A stretch of 64,000 bases of DNA from Sphingobium sp. HWE2-09 (GTDB lineage Bacteria > Pseudomonadota > Alphaproteobacteria > Sphingomonadales > Sphingomonadaceae), in contig NZ_JAYKZX010000003.1 of the NCBI RefSeq assembly GCF_035989265.1, positions 496,001 through 560,000 on the forward strand. The letters run 5' to 3'. Made by a program: the position numbers and the translations under genes. Positions within the stretch are counted from its first letter, which is position 1. Every line of letters begins with the position of its first letter. The notes beneath the pieces are model-generated. The model did not search any database and was not told where the DNA came from. It saw only the letters and a list, made by a program, of their open reading frames with translations. Of the stretch, positions 9,743 to 19,481 are shown piece by piece.

Positions 9743-10222
9743 ATGAAAAGTCTGTTTTGGACCGGAAAGAAACTGGCCGCCCTCGCCATTGTGGGGATGG
9801 CTGGCGCCGCCTGGGTGGCTGAAGCGGCGGCCCCGGCAATGATTGCCGCGGTGAACGCGCGCAAGGCCAATTACAAAGAGATTGGCGGCGCATTCAAGAC
9901 GATCAACGATGAGATCAAGACAGGATCGCCGGATCTTGCGACCATACGTCCGCTGGCGAAGGACATCTTTACGCGCGCATCGGGGCAGCTCAAATTCTTC
10001 CCGCAGGGCAGCGGGCCACAGCCGGGGGTAAAGACCCGTGCGAAGGCGGAAATCTGGTCCGATCAGGCTGGCTTCAAGAAGATCCATGGCGACATGATCG
10101 CTGCGGCCGGAGCATTGCAGGACGCTGCAAATCGCGGCGACGTCGCGGCCATTACCGCCGCACGCACCAAATTGGGGGCGACGTGCAAAAGCTGCCACGA
10201 CAAGTTCCGGGAGGCTGAATAA
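9743..10222 (+). CDS. cytochrome c' (class II c-type cytochrome)
   Basis: A 159-residue exported protein. The signal peptide is about 28 residues (KKLAALAIVGMAGAAWVAEAAA), followed by a four-helix-bundle sequence. The haem motif CKSCH sits at residues 148-152, close to the C-terminus, as is diagnostic for PF01322. Helix features such as IRPLAKDIFTRASGQLKFFP match the family. Cytochromes c' are periplasmic haem proteins that bind NO or take part in electron transfer. The stop is followed after three bases by a b-type cytochrome, so the two form a membrane-to-periplasm electron path. It lies on the same strand after the receptor, consistent with a redox module. Confidence 0.93.
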   Translation: MKSLFWTGKKLAALAIVGMAGAAWVAEAAAPAMIAAVNARKANYKEIGGAFKTINDEIKTGSPDLATIRPLAKDIFTRASGQLKFFPQGSGPQPGVKTRAKAEIWSDQAGFKKIHGDMIAAAGALQDAANRGDVAAITAARTKLGATCKSCHDKFREAE

Positions 10223-10225
10223 ACT

Positions 10226-10897
10226 ATGCCAGCGACCGGTCCCGCCGACGCAGCGCAGTCCGATCATCAAATCGGCTGGGATCTTCCCGTCCGGCTGTTT
10301 CACTGGCTCATCGTGCTGCTTATAGGATTTTCCTGGTGGTCGGCGGAACAGCGGCTGCTCGATTGGCACCGCTATTCGGGCTACGCCGTGCTCACGCTGA
10401 TCCTGTTTCGGCTGGCGTGGGGATTTGGCGGAAGCGCCACTGCGCGCTTCTCCAACTTCGTCCGCGGCCCTTCCGCAGTCGGCCGCTATATGCGGCGAGA
10501 CATGTTCAGCCGGGCAAAGCCGGTGACCATAGGCCATAATCCGGTGGGCGGATGGAGCGTGGTGGCCATGCTGGTCGCGATGCTGGCGCAGACTTTGCTC
10601 GGCTTGGTGGCGGTCGATGTCGATGGCATCGAGTCAGGTCCGCTGTCGGCCTGGGTCAGTTTCGAAACCGGGAGGCTAGCGTCGAACCTGCATGGCATAG
10701 TGTTCAACATTCTACTTGCGCTGATCGCGCTGCACGTTCTGGCTATCTTATTTTACCTCCTGCGTAAGCGCGCCAATCTGTTCCGGCCCATGTGGTTTGG
10801 ACAAGGACGGGGCGCGCCCTCGGCATTGAGCCGTGCAGCAATCCTGTTGTTACTGTGCGCCGGGGCAGTGTGGGCGTTGGTCACCTACGGGGGATAG
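10226..10897 (+). CDS. cytochrome b561-type membrane protein
   Basis: A 223-residue integral membrane protein with about four transmembrane helices plus a C-terminal one. Candidate haem-ligand histidines are in LFHWLIV (near residue 31), DWHRYSGY (near 49), NLHGIVFN (near 155) and ALHVLAIL, matching the cytochrome b561/Ni-Fe hydrogenase b-type family (PF01292). The tail SRAAILLLLCAGAVWALVTYGG forms the last helix. The gene starts three bases after the cytochrome c' stop. The pair very likely shuttles electrons between the quinone pool and cytochrome c', and perhaps on to the CxxCH protein encoded at 3319. That last link is inference. Confidence 0.92.
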   Translation: MPATGPADAAQSDHQIGWDLPVRLFHWLIVLLIGFSWWSAEQRLLDWHRYSGYAVLTLILFRLAWGFGGSATARFSNFVRGPSAVGRYMRRDMFSRAKPVTIGHNPVGGWSVVAMLVAMLAQTLLGLVAVDVDGIESGPLSAWVSFETGRLASNLHGIVFNILLALIALHVLAILFYLLRKRANLFRPMWFGQGRGAPSALSRAAILLLLCAGAVWALVTYGG

Positions 10898-10985
10898 CCA
10901 GGCCGCAAGCCGGTGGCGATATCGAAATATTAGATTGACGGGGTTCGCCCGATGGCGGCGGACCTTGAAAACATATGGAGGATGT

Positions 10986-11732
10986 GTGGGCAGATTTACG
11001 AACAAGGCCGTCGTGATTACGGGCGGATCGAGCGGCATCGGGCTGGCAACGGCCCGGCGTGTCGTGGAAGAAGGCGGGCGCGTCCTCGTTACCGGATCGG
11101 ACCCGGCCCGGCTGCAGGCTGTTCGCGCGGAAATGCCGACGATTGCTGTGTTGGAAAACGACGCATCTCGTCCGGAATCTGCCGATGCGCTGGCCGCTGA
11201 GGCGCGCCGCCTATTCGGTGAGATCGATGCGGCATTTCTGAACGCCGGGGTGGGAACGGGGGCACCGCTCGGGCAGCTGACGCCCGTAATGTATCGGCAC
11301 CTTATGGACGTCAACGTCGGCGGTCCATTGTTCGGGATACAGGCGCTCGCGCCGGTCATGCGCGATGGCGGATCGTTTTTGATCACGGCGTCTATCGCCA
11401 AGGACAAAGGCATGCCGGCAAGCGCGCTCTATTCGGCCAGCAAGGGGGCGGTCCGGGCGATGGCGCGTGGCTTCGCACGCGAACTGTCGCCCCGCAGAAT
11501 TCGCGTGAACACGGTCAGCCCTGGCCCGACCGAAACCGACTTCTTCAAGCGGCTGGGGCTACCGGACGAGCATATCGCAATGGTCGAGCAGCATATCGTT
11601 GCGACCAATCCGCTGGGGCGCATGGGCACGGCCGCGGAAGTGGCTGCGGTGGCGTTGTTCCTGCTGTCGGACGAGGCAAGCTACGTTACCGGCTCCGATT
11701 ATTTCGTCGATGGCGGCGAAGCGCAGCTTTAG
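10986..11732 (+). CDS. short-chain dehydrogenase/reductase
   Basis: The GTG at 10986 was chosen because GGAGGA lies just before it and the Rossmann strand begins at once (NKAVVITGGSSGIG, residues 6-19). The product has 248 residues. It carries the classical SDR features: the TGxxxGIG nucleotide loop, LNAG near residue 86, catalytic Ser in ITASIA, Tyr and Lys in LYSASKGA near residue 150, and a C-terminal VTGSDYFVDGGE. It is closest to the classical glucose-dehydrogenase/3-oxoacyl-reductase-like group and would use NAD(P)H. It follows cytochrome b561 by about 90 bases on the same strand and may oxidise an alcohol released by the preceding envelope enzymes. The substrate is unknown. Confidence 0.9.
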   Translation: MGRFTNKAVVITGGSSGIGLATARRVVEEGGRVLVTGSDPARLQAVRAEMPTIAVLENDASRPESADALAAEARRLFGEIDAAFLNAGVGTGAPLGQLTPVMYRHLMDVNVGGPLFGIQALAPVMRDGGSFLITASIAKDKGMPASALYSASKGAVRAMARGFARELSPRRIRVNTVSPGPTETDFFKRLGLPDEHIAMVEQHIVATNPLGRMGTAAEVAAVALFLLSDEASYVTGSDYFVDGGEAQL

Positions 11733-11922
11733 ATGTGTGGGGTGCGGCCGGACATGTAAGAGCGTGGCGGCAGATCATCGTCCCGATCGCCGCAGCGTTC
11801 AAGCGATCCGACCAGGCTTTCACACATCGCAGGAAGTCCTGCTTGGCATGGGACGGCCACGGCCGGCATTCGACTTGGTGGGTGTGCCACGCTTTATCGG
11901 CATGAGGACAAGGACAAATTTA

Positions 11923-12987
11923 ATGATGGTGAGACGTTTTCTAGCCGCGCTGGCGATAGCCGCGTTGCTGCCCTTCGCACTGTCAGCGCAAAGCTTCACG
12001 CGCGGCGATCCGGTGCCCGCGACGCTGCCTCTCGGCAACAAGGCGGGGAACCCTATTCAGGACATGCCGCCGGGCCAGCGATTGATCTCCGCCTTTGGCG
12101 AACGCCCCGTCTTTTCTCCCAAAGGTGACAAACTGGCCTTCATCGGCAAATCCTATGGCGATGCCTTCGAATATGACATGACGACGGGTCGGGTCCGCAA
12201 CCTGACCGACCATGCGCCCAGCGAGGGTTGGTTGCGCGTCCATTATATGGGCGATGGCAGCTACGCTCTGCTCGGCCCTCGCATTCCTGCCAAGACGCGG
12301 GAGGAAACCCGGTTCGGCCGTATCCAGCTTTTCTGGATGGATGGGCAGGCGGGGCGTTCGCCGGTGCCGCTCGGCATCACGGTGTTCGAGGGTGTCGCGA
12401 CCAGTCCGCGCAGCAACATGATTGCGTGGAGCCAGATGACGATGGCCACGGGCGGCAAGCCTGCCTCCACCACCGTCTATACCGGCCGCATCGTGCCACA
12501 CGGCGGATCGGCGACGCTGGAAGATGTCCGCGAAATCGTCACCACCACCGAATGCTTTGTCGAGGCGCAGGATTTCCTGCCCGGCGACAAGGGCTTGCTG
12601 ATGCCCTGCTATTATTATGGCCAGGGAACCGGGGCGCAGACGAAAGTCGTCTCCGTCGATTTCGCGACGCGCAAGATCACAGACTATCCCACACCCACCA
12701 GTCTCTATGGCGAAGTCGAAGGGATATTTCCCGATGGAAAGCGCACGTTGGTCGAGTGTGCGCAGGACCGGTCCAAGGGCATGGACATCTGCGTCCTCGA
12801 CCTGGATCCCGCCCGCCCGCGCTACACCCGCATGACCAACATCGTGCAATATGGTGGCTGGAAATATGGCAATCCCGTCGTGCGGCCCGACGGCCGGATG
12901 ATCGCGGCGCAGGTCGGCTCGGCGGACGTGATCGACGCCGGCGTGGGCCAGGGCATCGTGCTGATGGACCTGGCGCCCGGCTTTTAA
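11923..12987 (+). CDS. exported TolB-like beta-propeller protein
   Basis: The ATG at 11923 gives a signal peptide MMVRRFLAALAIAALLPFALSA and a mature protein of about 330 residues. The repeats PVFSPKGDKLAFIGK, GVATSPRSNMIAWSQM, EVEGIFPDGKRTLVE and NPVVRPDGRMIAAQV are WD40/PD40-like blades of TolB type. Four cysteines in the second half may form disulfides. A propeller of this kind usually binds a partner protein or a ligand rather than acting as an enzyme. The stop lies within about 5 bases of the truncated convergent GH78 remnant, so the 3' end is next to a deletion junction and may itself be altered. The upstream SDR is 190 bases away, so co-transcription is uncertain. Confidence 0.75.
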   Translation: MMVRRFLAALAIAALLPFALSAQSFTRGDPVPATLPLGNKAGNPIQDMPPGQRLISAFGERPVFSPKGDKLAFIGKSYGDAFEYDMTTGRVRNLTDHAPSEGWLRVHYMGDGSYALLGPRIPAKTREETRFGRIQLFWMDGQAGRSPVPLGITVFEGVATSPRSNMIAWSQMTMATGGKPASTTVYTGRIVPHGGSATLEDVREIVTTTECFVEAQDFLPGDKGLLMPCYYYGQGTGAQTKVVSVDFATRKITDYPTPTSLYGEVEGIFPDGKRTLVECAQDRSKGMDICVLDLDPARPRYTRMTNIVQYGGWKYGNPVVRPDGRMIAAQVGSADVIDAGVGQGIVLMDLAPGF

Positions 12988-12991
12988 GGCG

Positions 12992-14329
12992 AGGCGCATG
13001 GCGAAGGGCATTGGTGAGCGCGGCGGCCCGCATTTTGCGCGTGCCAACCCCTGCCAGGGTCATCCACGCCTGGGAAGCCATCGATATTTGTCCTTTAACG
13101 CCGCTGACAAACAGCTGCGCTTCGGGAGACCAGAAAGCTTTGATAGCCGCCGCTTCCGTACGCGCGATCTCAGCAGGAAAATCGCTGATATCTGCTGAAC
13201 GGCCCAGCTTTTCGGCCAGCATCATCATCTGTTTCAGGGCATAGATATAGATGGCGTGGATCGCTGCGTTGCGGCTGAGCTGCGGATTCCAGTCGATGAA
13301 GGCCGTCACCCCCTTGGCCAGCCTGATCTGTCCATCCTCGCTGATCATCCCGCCGACAAGGCGGACTTGCGCGACCGCCATAAGCCATAGTTCTCGACCG
13401 AATGCCAGATCGCCGGTGGCATCGACATAGTCCGCCAGGGTGACGGGAAAGATGGCGCTGTAATCCATCATATATTCCGCGCCCTGCATGGGCCGGGGAT
13501 ATTCATAGACATTGGCGGGCAACAGGCCATCTGCTCGCGGGAAGGCCGCAAGGAGATAGAGGGATCGCTTCACAAGATCATTGTTCGGATACGTGACATA
13601 GCTTGTCAGCGCCTGGAGCCGAAGATCGCCCGTCCACAAACGCTGGTCGCGTCGTGGCCCATCCTCAAACACGGTTTGCATGCAGTCGCGCAGCGTCGCT
13701 ACCGCCACACGATCCATGTCGTGCAGGTCCGCCGGCAATTGCTTGGGAAGCGCGGGCACCGTTCCAGTTGCTGATGTCACGGCATGGGCGCGGACATTAT
13801 GAAACGCTATCTTACGTCCGATCGGCAGGCCAAGAAGCTCGATCTTCACGAACCGAAAGGCATAGCGCCTCGGCAGACGGAACGACGAAGGGACGACGTC
13901 GATCGTCACGATCTCTTCTGGCAGCCAGCTTTCGAACAGCCATCCTTTATACGGCTGGAACGGTTCCGCCACGTCGGAAATGACTTCACCAAAGATCAAG
14001 CGCAGCCGCACAGGCGCGCCGATCACGGCGCCGACATTCTCGATATCGAAGGACAGATGGCCGACACGATGGCCGCCGAAATCGATGATGAGCGCGTCGC
14101 CCTTTTTCTGTAACGATCGGGACGCGATCGCGTCTGCATCTCCGACTTTATCGATCCGCCAGCCCAACGGCTGTCCTGTATCCCTGATCGAATTTACGAT
14201 GCCGACGGGCATCTGAACCAATATATTGAGGCGCGGCTTCAACTGCTCAGCCTTGTCCGGCCACCGTCGCGGTATTTCGGCAATCCGAAAGTGTCTCTGA
14301 CGAATTCGCTCGCAGTTAACGCGCTTCAA
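12992..14329 (-). pseudogene. GH78-type alpha-L-rhamnosidase remnant, 3'-truncated
   Basis: About 446 residues carry GH78/(alpha/alpha)6-barrel features: a jelly-roll-like region over about 75-180, then RRDQRLWTGDLRLQAL (227-241) with the acidic catalytic region, PRADGLLPANVYEYPRP, YMMDYSAIFPVTLADYVDATGD, FIDWNPQ, and ALKQMMMLAEKLG. Resemblance stops abruptly at AALTNALRHAP. The frame then runs antisense through the TolB-like gene with low-complexity Arg/Pro sequence, which is not protein-like. The C-terminal barrel helices and beta domain of the family are missing. There is no signal peptide at the N-terminus, so the 5' end may be lost too. It is probably inactive. It shows that a rhamnose-cleaving enzyme once stood here, in addition to the intact GH106 gene at 57632. 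Confidence 0.7.
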
Positions 14330-14406
14330 CGGGTCGTCCGGCTACTATCATAGCGAACGTAAAATCCTTCGTCCGAAGCCATCTATGTGAGCAGGAGACA
14401 ATAACC

Positions 14407-15954
14407 TCACTTTTGATCAGAAACTGCGAAATCGGTGGTGAAAAGCGCGTACAGGCTCCGTACGCCAGTAGAAAAATTGCCGAGCCGCAGATTTTCGTTG
14501 GCCGCATGCTGGTTATTGTCGGCGTTGACCAGAGGGATCAGTAGGATGGGGACTTTCAGGCCATCGGCAAGCGGCTTCGTCGGCACCCCGCCGCCCATGA
14601 TGGGAATGCGTACCGGCTCTTCCCCGAACGCATCGCGGAATGCTCTCGCGGCCCATTTGCCGACATCGGCGTCAAGCGGCGTCATCAAGGCCGGCATACC
14701 GCCGCCGCCCTTGATCGCCGCCAGGAACGGGAATGTAAGACGTTCTTTCTCGGTCGGCGTGTCGGCGACTAGATGATAGCCTTGGCCTTCCACCCATTTG
14801 CGGACCAGTGCGATCTGACGTTCGGGCGGTGTGCCCGGAACCGTGCGGGAACTGATACTGGCCGTCGCGAATGCCGGAATGACTGAACGCCGACTGCCGG
14901 GCTGACCCGATATCATCGAAGTGATGTTGAACGTTGGATAGTTCATCGCCTCCTGATAATTGTCACCGACCTTTTCGTTGCGGGCTATGCCGATACGGGC
15001 GCGGATCGCGGCTTCGTCGTCCGGTACGGCGGCCAGCACCTTCTTCATCGCCGGGCTCATATCCACCCCGTCATAATAGCCGGGAATGAGTACACGCCCT
15101 TCGCCGTCCCGCATGGTCGACAGCAGATGCGCCAGCGCAAAGCTGGGATCGGGCAGAAAATTGCCGAAATGCCCGCTATGTGCGTCATTATTGCCGGCGA
15201 ATACGGTGAGATCGAAGCCTGTCCCGCCGCGATGGCCATATACCAGCGTCGGCCGATTGCTGGGGTGCATGGGGCCATCCAGCATGATCACAGCGTCGGC
15301 CTTGAGCAGATCGAGATTGTTGGCGACGACATCCTTCAGGGTGGGCGGGCCACCTTCTTCATGGGAATCGATGATGATCTTGATGTTGATCGCTGGGGTC
15401 TTACCCTGTGCCTTAAGGGCGTCCATCGCAGCCATCAACATCATGATCGGCGCCTTGTCGTCGGCCGCCGAGCGGGCGAACAGCCGCCATTCCGGTTCGA
15501 TCGCGCCACCTTTTATGATCATCTCTATCGGGAGGGACGTGAATGTCCCGTCCGCACCCTTTTGTTTCAGGACCGGCTGAAACGGATCTGGCTGGTCCCA
15601 ATCCTTGGGGAAGACGGCCTGGCCATCCATATGGGCATAGAACAATATGGTCTTGCGCTTGGGCGACGGATTGGCGGTCTGGGCGAATATCATGGGTGTC
15701 TCGCCATCTTCCAACTGGCGCGCTTCGAACCCGTGTCGTCTGAAAGCCGCCTCCACCCAGTCCGCATTCTTCCGCATGTCTGCGGTCGATTTGTGCATGA
15801 CATTGGGCAGCTGCAGGAATGCGACAAATTCAGGCAAGGCGCGGTCTGCAGCCGTCTGCGTCGCCGCCGCCTCCTTCGGGGGCAGCGCAAAGGCCGTACA
15901 GGGAAGGGCCAACGCGATAAGGCAGGTCGACAAGATTTTGGAGGCGATGGCCAT
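14407..15954 (-). CDS. exported M20-family metallopeptidase
   Basis: A 515-residue protein with a signal peptide (MAIASKILSTCLIALALPCTAFA). The metal-site motifs of M20 peptidases are present: FYAHMDGQ with His and Asp, RSAADDKAP with the bridging Asp, SHEEGG with the catalytic and ligand Glu, VIMLDG with Asp, and a late NNQHAANENLRL with His. It would cleave a dipeptide, acyl-amino-acid or amide in the periplasm using two zinc ions. The start at 15954 has GGGAAG before it; 15966 and 15987 are alternatives. It follows the receptor gene (stop at 15984) on the same strand and is probably co-transcribed, so the receptor may carry a peptide-like or acylated amino acid substrate. Confidence 0.88.
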   Translation of the reverse strand: MAIASKILSTCLIALALPCTAFALPPKEAAATQTAADRALPEFVAFLQLPNVMHKSTADMRKNADWVEAAFRRHGFEARQLEDGETPMIFAQTANPSPKRKTILFYAHMDGQAVFPKDWDQPDPFQPVLKQKGADGTFTSLPIEMIIKGGAIEPEWRLFARSAADDKAPIMMLMAAMDALKAQGKTPAINIKIIIDSHEEGGPPTLKDVVANNLDLLKADAVIMLDGPMHPSNRPTLVYGHRGGTGFDLTVFAGNNDAHSGHFGNFLPDPSFALAHLLSTMRDGEGRVLIPGYYDGVDMSPAMKKVLAAVPDDEAAIRARIGIARNEKVGDNYQEAMNYPTFNITSMISGQPGSRRSVIPAFATASISSRTVPGTPPERQIALVRKWVEGQGYHLVADTPTEKERLTFPFLAAIKGGGGMPALMTPLDADVGKWAARAFRDAFGEEPVRIPIMGGGVPTKPLADGLKVPILLIPLVNADNNQHAANENLRLGNFSTGVRSLYALFTTDFAVSDQK

Positions 15955-15983
15955 GTTGCTTCCCATGCTGATGGACGACTGTA

Positions 15984-18900
15984 TCAAAAGGACTTGCGAA
16001 CGGTCGCATACCAGTAGCGCCGCTGCGGCTGGTAGAGCGACGCCAGATAGCCGCTCGTTGCAAGGGGTGGACGCTCGTTCGTAAAGTTGCGGACGCCAAG
16101 CTGAATCGAGGTCGATCCGCCCAGCCCGTCCTTCTTCATCATATATTGGGCGTAGAGATTGCCGGTCATCTGCGAGTCCACCACATAGGGATTGGCACTG
16201 GCGTCGAAGACCGTCGATTGTTCGACCGACCCGATATATTGGGTAAATAATCCGACCTGGATCGGCCCCTTGTACCAGGTCAAGGTGCCCGAATAGCGCC
16301 AGCGCGGATGCCCGTCTTGCCGCACCAGATCGGCAGCTCCGGTGACCCCGATGGCCGCGTTGATGTCGCCACCTGCTATCGCATCGAGCAGCGATTGCAC
16401 CTGCGCGGAAGGGGACTGATAATATTTGATCAGCTTCGACGCGTTGAAACTCAGCGTGAAGCGCCCGATGGACGTGGGGGGCGATGCATAGTTGAATCCG
16501 AAATCGATGCCCTGCACGTCGAGCGGCAGCAGATTTTCATAACGGGAATCGACGTAGAGTATGTCACCGGTCGGTGCGATGCCCGTACCGGCATAACGCG
16601 CTATGTCGTCCGCAGTGGCCGCGGCGCGCACGACATTGGGATTGCTGGAACCGTTTACGCGCGCGAGATAATCGAGAGCGATTTCCGTTGCGTCCGACAA
16701 TATTCCCACGGACCCTTTCTGCTTGATCCGCCAGCGATCGACCGTGAGCGTCACCTTGCCCAGTCCGCCTGGCAGAGGCGGGGTCAATACCGTGCCGAGC
16801 GACCAGCTCGTCGATTCCTCGGGCTTCAGGTCGCTGTTGCCGTCGCGACGCTGCTGCACGGCAAAGCTGCGCGTACAGGCGGAAAAACTGCTGATCCGCC
16901 TGGCGCGCAGGTCCGCCTCGCACTGGACATAGTCGGTGCGGCTATTCACGCCTTCGGACACCGGTGTGTTGATGACTTCCAAGTTGGGCGCCCGGAAACC
17001 TCCAGATATGGACCCACGTAACCGGATGCCGTCCAGCAGATCCCAGAAGCCGGCCAGTTTGGGTTTGGCGACGTCGCCCACATCGCTGTAGCGTTCATAG
17101 CGGCCCGCAAGCTGAAATTCGAGGGCGCGGAACATCGGTATTTCCATCTCGGGCGTAAAGACCGGAACGGCGAGTTCGGCATAGGCCGAAAACACGGTCC
17201 GCTTGCCATAAATGTCGGGCCGATAGCTGGCGCCCAGCAGATCGCTGGAATAGCGGACACCCGTTACGGAATCGACGAAGGGCGTCGATCCATCCTGCAG
17301 CGCGTCGCGATCATCCTTATAGGTTTCGCGACGCAATTCGATACCCGCGGCGATCCCGATGGGTGCGCCCCAGATGTCGATAAGCTGCGCGTTTGAAACC
17401 TTGGCGTCCCACAAGGCCAGCGTCGTCTTGTTGCGCCTGGTCGATGTGACGATGAACGAATCGATCGTCGCCTGGCTGGACGGCGTGGTATCGGCCCCGC
17501 TGGGGTTGGTGGGATCGCCGCCGTTGAAGGGATTATAGGCGTCGGCTGTGGTACGATTGATTGCAGCTTGCAACAGGCTATTGCTGATGGCGTCTCCGGA
17601 ATCCTTGACCGTGGCTTCCGAATATAGTGCCGCAGATTCCCAATCCCAGTTGCCGATCTCGCCCTTCAGGCCCGCGAGCAGGCGATATTGCTGGTTGGTC
17701 ACATTGACCTGTCGCATACCCGCGTCGCGGATCGACAGGTTGACGGTCGACAGGTTCAGCCCGCCTGCGGGCGCATCGATGCCAGGCAGACGGTTAGCAG
17801 AGCCGACGGCCCCAAACGGGTTCCAATAGGCGCTCGCGGCAATCGTGATCGGCGTGGTGGCCAGAAGCGTGCCGGGGGTCGTGTACCCCTTAGACTTGGC
17901 GCGATAATATCCAAGTTCGCTGAAGAATTTGATGCTGTCGTTCAACTCGTAGTTGACGAAGGCGAACAGGTTGAGACGGTTGGTCGATGGCGTGACGGTG
18001 ATGTCGGGAAAAGCCGCATTGTTATCGGCCCGCAGGTTCCTGTCGCCCGCGCCAGTGATGACGCCGTCGTCGATGCAGATGCCGGGTGCCGTGGACAGGT
18101 TGATCTGGCAGCCCGCATTGCTTTGCGGCTGGATGTGAAAGACGCCGGCCGCGCTCGTGACCAACGTGCCGTTGCTGCGTACCGCCGATCCATTCTGCGT
18201 GCGGAAGGCACCCCAGGACGAACTGGTCGAACGCGTATCGAACGCCGTGTTGCCCGCAAAGGCCGTGCCTTCGACCAGAGATCGCAAATCGTTAGTGGCG
18301 GTATAATCCTGGTCACCTACCGCAAGGCTGGTCCGGCGCGTAAAATTGGCCATCAGACTGATATTGCCCCGACCCGCCGCAAAATCCGAACCATATTTGC
18401 CGTTCAACTGAAACTCGCGGAGGCCGGTGCCTTCGGCGCCGCCATAGGTCGCATCCATCGACAGGCCGGTATAGTCGGTCGACAGCACATTGTTGACCAC
18501 ACCGGCAACAGCGTCGGAGCCATAGAGCGCCGCCGCGCCATCGCGCAACACTTCCACCCGCTCCAGGCCGCCGACCGGCACGGCATTGATGTTGTAGGTC
18601 AGGACCGGCGTACCGTTGCTCGTCTGCGACGTGGGATGCAGCACCATCCGTCGGCCATTCAGCAGGACCAGCGTATTGCCCTGTTCCAACCCGCGCAAGC
18701 TGACGGAGGCGACGTCGCCCCGCGCCGCATTGGGGCTGCCCCCGCCCAGCGTCTGCTCGTTGAATGTCATGTCGCTGGCCTGGGGCAGGGTACGAAACAG
18801 GTCGTTGGCCGAAACGGCGCCAATGGCTGCTATGTCATCCTTGCCCACGACCGATACGGGAAGGGCGCCGGTCGTTTTCGCGCCGCGAATCTGGCTGCCT

Positions 18901-19352
18901 ATCACAACGATTTCGTCGATGGGCGGAGCGGGCGCTTCAGTGGCGGCTGGCATCATGCCAAGGCTGGGCTGCAATGCGGCAAGCTGGACGGGTTTCGCCA
19001 GCGAGAAGCGCGAAACTGCCAGCATCTCGCCCTTGCGCGCGGTCAGGGCGATCACCTTGCCCCGGATGGACGCGATCCGCAGCGGGGTGTCGGTGAGCAG
19101 CAGATTGAGCGCGTCCTCCGCCGATAACGAACCTGACAGCGAGCGGGACTTGAGGTCCATGACGCTCCGCGATGGAAAGAGCAGGCGATAGCCGGACTGC
19201 TTGGCAAATAGTTGCAAGGCCGCCGAGACAGATTGGGACGGTATGCTGAACTGATGATCTTCGGCATTGGCCTGAAAGCTGACAATGGATGTCGCAATGA
19301 ATGCAGTGCTCGCCAAAATATGGCGCAGCGAAATACGGTATGAATGTCGCAT
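15984..19352 (-). CDS. TonB-dependent receptor with STN signalling domain (FecA-like transducer)
   Basis: A 1122-residue receptor. After the signal peptide (ending QANAED) comes an STN domain at about residues 32-105 (FSIPSQSVSAALQLFAKQSGYRLLF... split by DLKSRSLSGSLSAEDALNLLL), then a linker with EIVVIGSQIRG, then the plug with [32 protein letters not shown] and a very large barrel ending in RRYWYATVRKSF. The STN domain contacts FecR in cell-surface signalling. The ECF sigma and FecR genes are divergent from 19482, about 130 bases away, so all three parts of a FecARI-like relay are here. The barrel with GSDAVAG is typical of sphingomonad receptors for large organic substrates rather than siderophores. 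The substrate is unknown; the downstream M20 peptidase suggests a peptide or amide. Confidence 0.93.
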   Translation of the reverse strand: MRHSYRISLRHILASTAFIATSIVSFQANAEDHQFSIPSQSVSAALQLFAKQSGYRLLFPSRSVMDLKSRSLSGSLSAEDALNLLLTDTPLRIASIRGKVIALTARKGEMLAVSRFSLAKPVQLAALQPSLGMMPAATEAPAPPIDEIVVIGSQIRGAKTTGALPVSVVGKDDIAAIGAVSANDLFRTLPQASDMTFNEQTLGGGSPNAARGDVASVSLRGLEQGNTLVLLNGRRMVLHPTSQTSNGTPVLTYNINAVPVGGLERVEVLRDGAAALYGSDAVAGVVNNVLSTDYTGLSMDATYGGAEGTGLREFQLNGKYGSDFAAGRGNISLMANFTRRTSLAVGDQDYTATNDLRSLVEGTAFAGNTAFDTRSTSSSWGAFRTQNGSAVRSNGTLVTSAAGVFHIQPQSNAGCQINLSTAPGICIDDGVITGAGDRNLRADNNAAFPDITVTPSTNRLNLFAFVNYELNDSIKFFSELGYYRAKSKGYTTPGTLLATTPITIAASAYWNPFGAVGSANRLPGIDAPAGGLNLSTVNLSIRDAGMRQVNVTNQQYRLLAGLKGEIGNWDWESAALYSEATVKDSGDAISNSLLQAAINRTTADAYNPFNGGDPTNPSGADTTPSSQATIDSFIVTSTRRNKTTLALWDAKVSNAQLIDIWGAPIGIAAGIELRRETYKDDRDALQDGSTPFVDSVTGVRYSSDLLGASYRPDIYGKRTVFSAYAELAVPVFTPEMEIPMFRALEFQLAGRYERYSDVGDVAKPKLAGFWDLLDGIRLRGSISGGFRAPNLEVINTPVSEGVNSRTDYVQCEADLRARRISSFSACTRSFAVQQRRDGNSDLKPEESTSWSLGTVLTPPLPGGLGKVTLTVDRWRIKQKGSVGILSDATEIALDYLARVNGSSNPNVVRAAATADDIARYAGTGIAPTGDILYVDSRYENLLPLDVQGIDFGFNYASPPTSIGRFTLSFNASKLIKYYQSPSAQVQSLLDAIAGGDINAAIGVTGAADLVRQDGHPRWRYSGTLTWYKGPIQVGLFTQYIGSVEQSTVFDASANPYVVDSQMTGNLYAQYMMKKDGLGGSTSIQLGVRNFTNERPPLATSGYLASLYQPQRRYWYATVRKSF

Positions 19353-19481
19353 AGAGTGTGATCCCCCATTATCACCTCTCCGACTTTTCTGTTTTGTTGG
19401 TTCTCACTCCATATTGACGGTCCATTTCCCAACTCCCCCCACAGGCGGCGCGAAAATTATTGAATTTTTGTGACTGGACAT

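Noticed and set aside
12677..12991. C-terminal continuation of the GH78-like frame through the TolB-like gene
   Set aside because: The continuation is Arg/Pro/Ser-rich, antisense to a well-formed beta-propeller frame, and matches no GH78 segment, so the remnant was ended near 12992.
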